Below, in pieces: positions 1-5,707 of a stretch of 5,774 nt of DNA. The notes beneath the pieces were generated by a model. The model was not told the DNA's origin, ran no database searches, and saw only the letters and a list, made by a program, of their open reading frames with translations. Positions within the stretch are counted from its first letter, which is position 1; each line of letters starts with the position of its first letter. Made by a program: the position numbers and the translations under genes. Origin of the DNA: CAYLYM01 sp964387645 (lineage in GTDB: Bacteria > Calditrichota > Calditrichia > RBG-13-44-9); the NCBI GenBank assembly GCA_964387645.1, contig CAYLYM010000167.1, positions 1 to 5,774 on the forward strand, in the 5' to 3' direction.

Positions 1-1
1 T

Positions 2-406
2 TCCATATCTCCAGTAGACGAATTTTCCGAATTTCTGAAGCATTTTATTTACAATTATATTGATCAGATTAAGGAAAATCCGCAGGTTGTGCGTTTTATT
101 TTCTGGGAGATTGGACGAGGCGGAAAATTGGTACGCTCAGTTCTGCGGGAAATTTTATCGAACCAACATACTCGCATTCCACATCTCATCTCCGATAAGA
201 TAAACAAAGCTATAGCTGAGAAAAAGATAAGACCTGTGGATCCACAACACCTGTTATTCAGCCTTATCGGCATGAGTATTTTTGTTTTTATTGCAAAACC
301 AGTGATCGAAACCCTGTTTGAAGACATTGATGTGAATAGTTCCTCATTTATTGAAAAACGCAAATCGGAAATTTTTAACCTGGTATGGTTTGGTTTGAAA
401 ATTTGA
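2..406 (+). CDS. TetR-family transcriptional regulator, C-terminal part (5' end outside window)
   Basis: This reading frame is open from base 2 to a TGA at 404-406 and gives about 134 residues. TetR proteins are usually near 200 residues, so roughly 65 residues, including the DNA-binding helix-turn-helix, should lie left of the window. What is visible looks like an all-helical TetR ligand-binding and dimerisation domain: a segment around FIFWEIGRGG, then a helix leading into IRPVDPQHLLFSLIGMSIF and IAKPVIETLF near the C-terminus. The pattern of a (R)xVDP motif, a hydrophobic helix with a Gly, and a Pro-containing last helix is common in TetR regulators of efflux operons, including the CecR (YbiH) type. 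The GTG at 89 is an internal codon, not a start. The gene lies 47 bp upstream of the outer-membrane factor on the same strand. By analogy with cecR-ybhG, it probably controls the genes that follow. The family call is good; the ligand is unknown. Confidence 0.85.
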   Translation, partial: SISPVDEFSEFLKHFIYNYIDQIKENPQVVRFIFWEIGRGGKLVRSVLREILSNQHTRIPHLISDKINKAIAEKKIRPVDPQHLLFSLIGMSIFVFIAKPVIETLFEDIDVNSSSFIEKRKSEIFNLVWFGLKI

Positions 407-443
407 ATGATTTTTTTTGAAATAAAAATGAAATCAAATCATT
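406..443. promoter_or_regulatory. Imperfect dyad in the TetR-OMF intergenic gap, possible operator
   Basis: AATGATTT at 406-413 is matched by its exact reverse complement AAATCATT at 436-443, with 22 AT-rich bases between them that include a run of eight T. The dyad fills most of the 47-bp gap between the regulator stop and the OMF start. It could be a binding site for a dimeric regulator such as the adjacent TetR protein, or a weak mRNA hairpin near the OMF start. A terminator is unlikely: the stem has little GC, and the T run lies in the loop rather than after the stem. In AT-rich DNA an 8-bp dyad can also arise by chance. Confidence 0.25.
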
Positions 444-453
444 GAGTGAACCT

Positions 454-1785
454 ATGAAACGGATTCCATTGCACATCATAGTAATTATGTTTTTTATAAT
501 GGGCGTTCATTTGAATGCGCAAGAAGATAGTGCGATTTCTTTAAAGGAAGCTATCCGAATTTGTCAGGAGAATAATTTAACGCTTTTCCAGCAAAAATTA
601 CGCGTTGAGGAAGCAAAGTTAAATTGGTCAGTGCAGAAAACAGGTTACTTTCCCAGAGTATTTTTAAATGGTGGATTCAATTATGTATCAGAAATCGCCA
701 AAATTGAATTACCTTTCGCAGTACCCAGTGCATCTGTAAATGAAATCGAAGCCGGGGTGAAGGAACAATACGATCTTTATGCTACTGTAAGACAACCACT
801 TTTCACGGGACTGCGTACCAAAAATCAGGTGAAATCTGCACTGGAAAAAATTAAAGGGACAAAACTTCAAAAAGATGCCATTCGGAATTCCATCTTACTT
901 CAATTACATCAAATATATTTTACAGGACAACTTCAGTTGCTTCAGAAAAAGGTGCTTGAATCGAGCCTGAAAAGAGTCCAGGAACATCTACAGGCTGCAA
1001 AAAATTTATATGCTGCTGGACAGGTTACAAGATTAGATACAATGAAAATTTCTACACAAGTTACTGATGTCAAAACGAGTTTAGCCAAACTTCAACATCA
1101 ACATCAAATTCTTTTAAGCCAATTAGCCCGGATATTAAATTTACCAGAGATTAGTAGCATCGTTCCTTTAAAAGTGGCGGAAATATCGTTCACGTTGAAG
1201 CCAAAAGAATCTTATCTCGAACTGGCTTTTCGTAATCGCCCGGAAATTACTCAGTTTAAACATCAGATCGCTGCTTTACGATATCAGAAAAATGTGGTTC
1301 GATCTGGTCTGTTTCCGCAGATTTATGCCCAGGCCAGCTACCATTATGCACGTCCCGGAGTGAACTTTTTTAAAGATAAATGGATGGCTTATTATACCTT
1401 TGGTTTAAGTCTTCAGTGGGAAATCTGGAATCAAAATCGTGTTCGAAAACAGGTGAAACAAATGGATCAACAAAAACAAATTGTTGAATTGGAAAAAAGG
1501 AAAACCTTTGAATCTATCCGTCATGAGGTACTTCAAGCATATGAGAAGTTACTATCAGCCCGGGAACAAATTGAATTGTCTAAAAAATTATTCGAACAAG
1601 AAAAAGAACGCTATTATTTCGTTCGTCAGAGATATGAGCAGGGATTGGCGAGCGCGGTAGATTTAACAGATGCTGAATCTGGGTTAACCGTAGCCGATTT
1701 AAAACTTCAACAGAGCTACATTGAATGGCTAATAGACAAAGCACAAATGGATTATGCCACAGGTATTATTGGTAAAGCAGATTAA
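454..1785 (+). CDS. TolC-like outer-membrane factor (OEP family efflux channel)
   Basis: This gene encodes the outer-membrane channel with a periplasmic alpha-barrel that lets a tripartite exporter discharge outside the cell. I chose the ATG at 454 (443 aa) over the in-frame TTG at 442: it puts MKR directly before a hydrophobic signal peptide (residues 1-22, probable cleavage after Ala22 in LNAQ), and TTG 442 has no Shine-Dalgarno. The SD for 454 is also weak (GAGTGA, 444-449). The protein shows the two OEP repeats. Repeat 1 starts at ISLKEAIRICQENN (28-41), with YFPRVFLNGGFNY and RQPLFTGLRT (113-122) forming beta-barrel strands. Repeat 2 starts at YLELAFRNRPEI (254-265), with LFPQIYAQASYHY (286-298), GLSLQWEIWN (317-326) and YEQGLASAVDLTDAESGL (394-411). 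Long charged helices fill the rest. The length is normal for the family. It is followed by the adaptor gene after 50 bp. An OMF inside this operon is an addition relative to the E. coli ybh locus. Confidence 0.95.
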   Translation: MKRIPLHIIVIMFFIMGVHLNAQEDSAISLKEAIRICQENNLTLFQQKLRVEEAKLNWSVQKTGYFPRVFLNGGFNYVSEIAKIELPFAVPSASVNEIEAGVKEQYDLYATVRQPLFTGLRTKNQVKSALEKIKGTKLQKDAIRNSILLQLHQIYFTGQLQLLQKKVLESSLKRVQEHLQAAKNLYAAGQVTRLDTMKISTQVTDVKTSLAKLQHQHQILLSQLARILNLPEISSIVPLKVAEISFTLKPKESYLELAFRNRPEITQFKHQIAALRYQKNVVRSGLFPQIYAQASYHYARPGVNFFKDKWMAYYTFGLSLQWEIWNQNRVRKQVKQMDQQKQIVELEKRKTFESIRHEVLQAYEKLLSAREQIELSKKLFEQEKERYYFVRQRYEQGLASAVDLTDAESGLTVADLKLQQSYIEWLIDKAQMDYATGIIGKAD

Positions 1786-1835
1786 GAAGAGATCATCAAG
1801 AAAATTTTTTAATTGAATATGGTCCGGAGGAAACA

Positions 1836-2714
1836 ATGAAAAAATTCATATTGAAGATATTCATTTTAGTATTTTTTGTCCTAATGTCATGCTCTCGAGA
1901 TGGACAGAAAAAAATTTTTACTGGAATTGTGGAGGGGACAACTATCCAGTTACCTGCATTAACCGGGGGTAAAATTAATGAACTGCTGGTTAACGAGGGT
2001 GATCAGGTTCAAAAGGGTCAAATTATTGCTCAGGTTGACACCCTGGAACTACATTTCCAGAAAAAACAGTTAGAAGGAGCTCTCGAAGAATTAAAAGCTC
2101 AGGAAAAATTGGCAACTACTGATCTGTCCCGGATCAAAAAAGATTTAGAATATATCCAAAAAAAATACAACAGGTTTTTTCAATTATTAAAATCAGAAAC
2201 TATTGATCAACAGACCATTGATGATCTGTCTAACAGGGTTCAATCTGCAGAATCGGCTTATCAAGCTGCCCGACAGAAGTTTCAGACGATTGCTGCAAAG
2301 AAAAAACAACTCCAGGCACAATTAGGACTTATATTAAAAAAGATTGCCGATGCCAGAATTGTAGCCCCGCAGGATGGATTTATTACCAATATATATTATG
2401 AAGAAGAAGAGGCGGTACCACCGTTGAATCCGCTTGTGGAAATTATTAATTTAGATGAAGTCTGGGTTAAAATTTACGTGTCCGAAACCATGTTGCCCGA
2501 AATCAAAGTTGGGCAGAAAGTAGTGGTGCGTCCCGATGGGAGCAGCAAGAAATTAGAAGGAAAAATCAGTTGGATCAGCCCTAAAGCAGAATTTACGCCT
2601 AAGACAATTCTAACCCCGGAAACGCGAACTTCTCTGGTTTATGCCGTGAAAATTCTCATTCCCAACCAGGATAAAATTTTAAAGCAAGGAATGCCTGTGG
2701 AAATTCATCTATAA
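1836..2714 (+). CDS. HlyD/YbhG-type periplasmic adaptor (membrane fusion) lipoprotein
   Basis: This periplasmic adaptor should link the inner-membrane ABC transporter to the outer-membrane channel. The ATG at 1836 follows a strong SD, GGAGG at 1826-1830, with 5-nt spacing. The N-terminus is a hydrophobic stretch ending in LMSC, a lipobox with Cys19, so the mature protein is probably a lipoprotein. The domain order is typical: first half of the lipoyl-like domain (about 36-68, with VNEGDQVQKGQIIAQVD), an alpha-helical coiled-coil hairpin (about 70-170), second lipoyl half (ARIVAPQDGFI, 173-183), then a beta-barrel and C-terminal part (207-292) containing AEFTPKTILTPETR (251-264) and the ending QGMPVEIHL. 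The AEFTPK...T...R segment and the final GMPV resemble E. coli YbhG as I remember it. The hairpin tip carries R113-x3-L117-x6-D124, close to the RxxxLxxxxxxS motif by which adaptors contact TolC. At 292 aa it is at the short end of the family. Confidence 0.95.
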   Translation: MKKFILKIFILVFFVLMSCSRDGQKKIFTGIVEGTTIQLPALTGGKINELLVNEGDQVQKGQIIAQVDTLELHFQKKQLEGALEELKAQEKLATTDLSRIKKDLEYIQKKYNRFFQLLKSETIDQQTIDDLSNRVQSAESAYQAARQKFQTIAAKKKQLQAQLGLILKKIADARIVAPQDGFITNIYYEEEEAVPPLNPLVEIINLDEVWVKIYVSETMLPEIKVGQKVVVRPDGSSKKLEGKISWISPKAEFTPKTILTPETRTSLVYAVKILIPNQDKILKQGMPVEIHL

Positions 2715-2723
2715 ATTTTTAAA

Positions 2724-2738
2724 AGAAATAATATTTCT
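2724..2738 (+). repeat. Small AT-rich inverted repeat between adaptor and first ATPase genes
   Basis: AGAAAT (2724-2729) and ATTTCT (2733-2738) are perfect reverse complements around a 3-base loop in the 47-bp gap between the adaptor stop and the first ATPase start. With only two G-C pairs and no following T run it is not a convincing terminator. At most it could be a weak mRNA stem just upstream of the AAGAAGGG ribosome-binding region at 2741-2748. Confidence 0.2.
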
Positions 2739-2761
2739 GAAAGAAGGGCTTAAGACAGAAA

Positions 2762-3688
2762 ATGAATGACCTTGCCATTGAAATAAATCATCTTATGAAA
2801 AAATTCAGAGATGTTAAAGCGATTCGTGATGTTAGTTTATCAGTGCGGCGCGGAGAGTTGTTTGGATTAATTGGACCAGACGGCGCCGGTAAAACCACGC
2901 TAATGAGAATTGTCTGTACTCTGCTTCAACCGGATAATGGGAATGTTTTTGTTTTGGGAAAAGATGTCCGAAAGGAAATTTTAGCAATTCGCAAAATCAT
3001 CGGATATATGCCCCAACGATTTTCCCTGTATCAAGATCTCACGGTTGAACAAAATTTACGTTTTTTTGCAGACGTTTTCCAGGTGAGAGAAGAAGAGCGT
3101 GCCAGTCGGGTAGAACAACTTTATCGTTTTTCCCGGCTAGGCTCTTTTAAAAATCGGCAGGCTGGAAATCTATCGGGCGGTATGAAACAAAAATTAGCGC
3201 TCTCCTGTGCTTTAATCCATACGCCAGATATCTTGGTATTGGATGAACCAACTTATGGTGTTGACCCGGTGTCCAGAGAAGAATTCTGGGAAATTCTGTC
3301 GAAGATTCGAGAGGATGGCGCAACGATTTTGGTTTCTACCGCTTATATGGAAGAAGCCGATTTATGCGACCGGGTTGCCCTGATGCACGAAGGTCGAATT
3401 CTGAAAAGTGGCACTCCACAGGAAATTAAAAATGGTTATCCTTATCCTTTATTTAAAGTGATAGGCAATTCATTACCCGAGCTCAATAATTTCTTTAAAC
3501 AAAATTCTCTGGTTCACAGTACCCAGATGTTTGGCGATGCACTGCATGTGGCTTTTGTTAAAGAGCCAGAAAAACAAGATTGGGAAACATGGGTAATGCA
3601 ATCGCAAAGTAATCTTCAGTTTTGGCAAAGGATTAATCCCAGCATGGAAGATGTTTTTATGGAAAGTATCGGAGAAAAGCGTGCATGA
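2762..3688 (+). CDS. ABC transporter ATPase 1, equivalent to the N-terminal half of YbhF
   Basis: This is the first of two nucleotide-binding proteins that would power the ABC-2 exporter from the cytoplasmic face (308 aa). Visible motifs are Walker A GPDGAGKTT (38-46), Q-loop MPQ with Gln85, signature LSGGMKQK (137-144), Walker B ILVLDEP with Asp161 and Glu162 (157-163), and a D-loop region TYGVDP (164-169). Where most ABC ATPases have the H-loop His, the sequence reads STAYMEEA, so the position is Ala194 (codon GCT at 3341-3343). A C-terminal extension of about 80 residues ends in INPSMEDVFMESIGE, the segment many ABC-2 ATPases carry. The Asp in Walker A and the lost H-loop His also occur, from memory, in the N-terminal domain of E. 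coli YbhF (GPDGAGKTT, STSY). The ATG at 2762 has an SD-like AAGAAGGG (2741-2748) at a rather long 13-nt spacing. The stop overlaps the next gene's start. Confidence 0.96.
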   Translation: MNDLAIEINHLMKKFRDVKAIRDVSLSVRRGELFGLIGPDGAGKTTLMRIVCTLLQPDNGNVFVLGKDVRKEILAIRKIIGYMPQRFSLYQDLTVEQNLRFFADVFQVREEERASRVEQLYRFSRLGSFKNRQAGNLSGGMKQKLALSCALIHTPDILVLDEPTYGVDPVSREEFWEILSKIREDGATILVSTAYMEEADLCDRVALMHEGRILKSGTPQEIKNGYPYPLFKVIGNSLPELNNFFKQNSLVHSTQMFGDALHVAFVKEPEKQDWETWVMQSQSNLQFWQRINPSMEDVFMESIGEKRA

Positions 3689-4437
3689 GGCCTGAAGTTG
3701 CTGTTTATACAGAAAAACTTACTCGCAGATTCGGTAAATTTGTGGCGGTTGATCAGGTTACATTAGAAGTGAAAAAGGGGGAAATTTTTGCTTTTTTGGG
3801 ACCGAATGGTGCCGGGAAAACAACCTTAATGCGGATGTTGTGTGGCCTGTTGAAACCCACTACCGGGAAGGCTATGGTCGGCGGTTTTGATATTTACACT
3901 CAAACTGAATCTATTAAGCAAAGTATCGGTTACATGAGCCAAAAATTTTCTCTTTATGAAGATTTGACAATTGAAGAAAATATTGAGTTTTATGGCGGCA
4001 TTTACGGTTTAAGTCGCGAAAGTATTCGGCGAAAAAGAGAAGAAATTTTCAAAAATTTAAAATTAGCATCCTTTTCTGGTATGATGACTCGGGATTTGCC
4101 ATTAGGGTTTAAACAACGATTGGCCTTGGGCTGTGCAATGTTGCATAAACCGACAATCCTTTTTCTGGATGAACCGACATCGGGAGTAGACCCAAAGGCT
4201 CGTCGGACCTTCTGGGAAATCATTCATGAAACCACTAAGAATGGGACAACGGTTTTGGTGACAACACACTATATGGAAGAGGCAGAGTATTGTAATCGTG
4301 TCTGCATCATGAATAATGGTCAGGTAGTGGCATTGGATTCTCCTAGCAAATTGAGAGAATATCACCATCAACCTTCAATTCAAAAAGTTTTTGTGAATTT
4401 GATTAAGCAGGAAAACCGGTCAGAGAATTCATATTGA
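3685..4437 (+). CDS. ABC transporter ATPase 2, equivalent to the C-terminal half of YbhF
   Basis: This is the second nucleotide-binding protein of the exporter (250 aa), very likely the partner of the preceding ATPase. The ATG lies inside an ATGA overlap with that gene's stop, and GGAG at 3671-3674 can serve as SD, so the two are probably translationally coupled and made in equal amounts. Motifs are Walker A GPNGAGKTT (39-47), Q-loop Gln86 (YMSQ), Walker B ILFLDEP with Asp162 and Glu163, D-loop SGVDP (166-170), and a normal H-loop TTHYMEEAE with His195. The signature motif is altered: DLPLGFKQRL (137-146; codons for LPLGF at 4096-4110) in place of LSGGQ. The same LPLGFKQRL is present, as I recall it, in the C-terminal domain of E. 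coli YbhF, so it is a family trait and not damage. The C-terminus has a short SIQKVFVNLI segment (231-240), matching the MEQAF-type ending of the family. It is followed by an unusual 138-bp gap before the permease gene. Confidence 0.96.
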   Translation: MRPEVAVYTEKLTRRFGKFVAVDQVTLEVKKGEIFAFLGPNGAGKTTLMRMLCGLLKPTTGKAMVGGFDIYTQTESIKQSIGYMSQKFSLYEDLTIEENIEFYGGIYGLSRESIRRKREEIFKNLKLASFSGMMTRDLPLGFKQRLALGCAMLHKPTILFLDEPTSGVDPKARRTFWEIIHETTKNGTTVLVTTHYMEEAEYCNRVCIMNNGQVVALDSPSKLREYHHQPSIQKVFVNLIKQENRSENSY

Positions 4438-4525
4438 GTATTGAGTGCATAGACAAACTTATTAATTAATATAGAAAATTATGGTATTTCTCTTTTAGTG
4501 TGTTCAGAAAAAATGTGTCAGGAAA

Positions 4526-4556
4526 TGTTTAAATTCGTTTTAACAAATGTGTTAAA
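4526..4556. repeat. Three alternating TGTTTAAA/TTTAACA arms forming two mutually exclusive inverted repeats
   Basis: TTTAACA at 4539-4545 and TGTTAAA at 4550-4556 are perfect 7-bp inverted arms around AATG. The same central arm can instead pair with TGTTTAAA at 4526-4533 across a TTCG loop (7 of 8 positions pair with TTTTAACA at 4538-4545). In RNA the two stems cannot form together because they share the middle arm. TTCG is a favoured tetraloop, though usually closed by a C-G pair, which is absent here. The element ends 8 bp before the SD of the permease gene. It could be an operator dyad, a weak leader structure, or chance in AT-rich DNA. Confidence 0.35.
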
Positions 4557-4564
4557 CAAGAGTT

Positions 4565-4569
4565 AGAGG
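4565..4569 (+). promoter_or_regulatory. Ribosome-binding site supporting the TTG start of the permease
   Basis: AGAGG lies 6 nt before the TTG at 4576. The frame is closed just upstream by TAG at 4564-4566, so TTG 4576 is the first usable initiation codon in this frame. The good SD spacing supports it as the true start, and the N-terminal length then agrees with the family. Confidence 0.65.
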
Positions 4570-4575
4570 TCTCAA

Positions 4576-5706
4576 TTGAGAATTAAGAAAGGGTTGAAGC
4601 TGCGAAGCCGAGTTGTATCGATTGCCTGGAAGGAATTCTTTCATATTATTCACGATCCACGTACTTTGGCGATCATTTTTTTGATGCCAGTTATCCAGTT
4701 GGTCATGTTTGGTTATGCACTGAATCTGGAAATTCAGAATGTCGAAATTGCTATTGCAGATTATTCTCATTCAACTCAATCCAGGGCACTTATTGAACGT
4801 TTTAAAGGGAGTAAATTTTTTAAACCATTTTATTTTGAGGGAAACCTTTCACAGGTGGATGAATTATTTAAATCCCGAAAAGCTCGGGCCGTCATGATTA
4901 TTCCGCAAGATTTCGAAAAACAGCTACAAAAAAATGCGCATGTTCAAATACAGTTCTTGATAGACGCCTCGGATGCCAATGCCGCAACATATATTCGACA
5001 GTACTGCTACCGGGTTATTACGGATTTTAATGCTACTCAAAATAAAAATCTGCCGCTACCATTTGACATTCGCGATACGATTCTTTTTAATCCCGATATG
5101 AAAAGCACTTACTTTTTTGTTCCCGGATTAATGGCACTTCTTCTCGTTATGATTTCAGCCCTGCTGACCAGCATTACTATTACGCGAGAAAAGGAAACGG
5201 GTACACTGGAGCAAATCCTGGTTTCACCCATCCAGCCTTATGAAATTATTATTGGCAAAGTACTCCCTTATATTCTCCTGGCTTTTATAAGCGCTAGTTT
5301 GATATTGATTGTAGCTGTATTTCTTTTTCAGGTTCCTTTTAGAGGGAGTCTGCTATTGCTGGTGTTATTGACCACCCTTTATATCATTACCGGATTAAGT
5401 CTTGGTTTGATGATATCGACGATTTCTCAAACTCAACAAGTGGCCATGATGATTGCACTAACAGCAACCCTATTGCCCACACTTTTGCTTTCTGGATTTA
5501 TTTTTCCCATCCCATCAATGCCGAAAATTTTACAATATATATCATATATAATACCGGCTAGTTTTTACCTCCTAATCGTTCGCGGGATTATTTTAAAAGC
5601 TAGTTCTTTTATGGATTTGCTGATCCCCACATCAATTTTAGTGATTATGTCCACGATATTGTTGAATGTTTCTGCCAGAAAATTCAGCATAACACTGGAG
5701 AAGTAA
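4576..5706 (+). CDS. ABC-2 type permease subunit, YbhS/YbhR family
   Basis: This is one of two inner-membrane permease subunits expected to form the transport path (376 aa, normal for the family). The start is TTG, chosen because of the SD at 4565-4569 and the upstream stop at 4564-4566; the protein then begins MRIKKGLKLRSRV before the amphipathic segment AWKEFFHIIHDPRT (17-30) typical of these proteins. The topology fits the ABC2_membrane_3 type: TM1 at about 31-49, a large periplasmic domain (about 50-175) with YFNP-like LFNPDMKS (170-177), then TM helices at about 179-201, 230-252, 259-281, 287-311 and 347-364. The conserved cytoplasmic coupling segment REKETGTLEQILVSPI (204-219) and the LLLSGFIFPIPSMP stretch (303-316) are clear. 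The coupling segment looks more like E. coli YbhR, while the C-terminal part looks more like YbhS (both from memory), so I do not assign a symbol. The next permease begins 1 bp after its stop. Confidence 0.95.
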   Translation: MRIKKGLKLRSRVVSIAWKEFFHIIHDPRTLAIIFLMPVIQLVMFGYALNLEIQNVEIAIADYSHSTQSRALIERFKGSKFFKPFYFEGNLSQVDELFKSRKARAVMIIPQDFEKQLQKNAHVQIQFLIDASDANAATYIRQYCYRVITDFNATQNKNLPLPFDIRDTILFNPDMKSTYFFVPGLMALLLVMISALLTSITITREKETGTLEQILVSPIQPYEIIIGKVLPYILLAFISASLILIVAVFLFQVPFRGSLLLLVLLTTLYIITGLSLGLMISTISQTQQVAMMIALTATLLPTLLLSGFIFPIPSMPKILQYISYIIPASFYLLIVRGIILKASSFMDLLIPTSILVIMSTILLNVSARKFSITLEK

Positions 5707-5707
5707 G

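Larger units (their letters stand above)
4438..4575. other. 138-bp non-coding gap with short repeats between ATPase and permease genes
   Basis: This is the longest non-coding stretch in the window; the other junctions are 47-50 bp, overlapping or 1 bp. It is very AT-rich. At its left end ATTGAGT occurs twice in direct tandem (4433-4439 and 4440-4446) across the ATPase stop codon. The middle (4456-4500) holds plain A/T sequence. The right part has the TTTAACA-type inverted repeats annotated separately. I looked for a sigma-70-like promoter: TAGACA at 4450-4455 resembles a -35 box, but no good -10 box lies 16-18 bp downstream. I found no open frame of note and no GC-rich terminator. A promoter, leader or RNA-processing site is possible but not shown. 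Confidence 0.6.

Noticed and set aside
64..363. 99-codon minus-strand open frame opposite the TetR gene
   Set aside because: It is fully antisense to a frame that is clearly TetR-like, and its product has no recognisable domain or SD.
442..453. TTG at 442 as start of the outer-membrane factor
   Set aside because: It has no Shine-Dalgarno and adds four residues before a normal signal peptide that begins at ATG 454.
1786..1835. Possible terminator between OMF and adaptor genes (A/T run at 1801-1811)
   Set aside because: There is no GC-rich stem before the T run, and the genes belong to one functional unit.
4137..4260. LPLGF signature in ATPase 2 taken as a sign of a pseudogene
   Set aside because: The frame is intact, all other catalytic motifs are present, and the same signature is recalled from the second domain of E. 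coli YbhF.
4002..4371. Two minus-strand open frames opposite ATPase 2
   Set aside because: They mirror the Walker B and signature region of a well-supported ABC ATPase; their predicted peptides are Cys/Arg-rich and featureless.
4433..4446. ATTGAGT repeated in tandem, also found at 441-447 near the OMF start
   Set aside because: A further copy lies inside ATPase 2 coding sequence (3982-3988), so the heptamer is not specific to gene boundaries; chance in AT-rich DNA is enough to explain it.
4552..4770. 72-codon minus-strand open frame opposite the permease start
   Set aside because: It overlaps the conserved N-terminal part of the permease and shows no family features or SD.
5533..5552. TA-rich near-palindromic stretch inside the permease gene
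   Set aside because: It simply encodes a Tyr/Ile-rich segment (LQYISYIIPA) that is conserved in the family; no separate role is needed.
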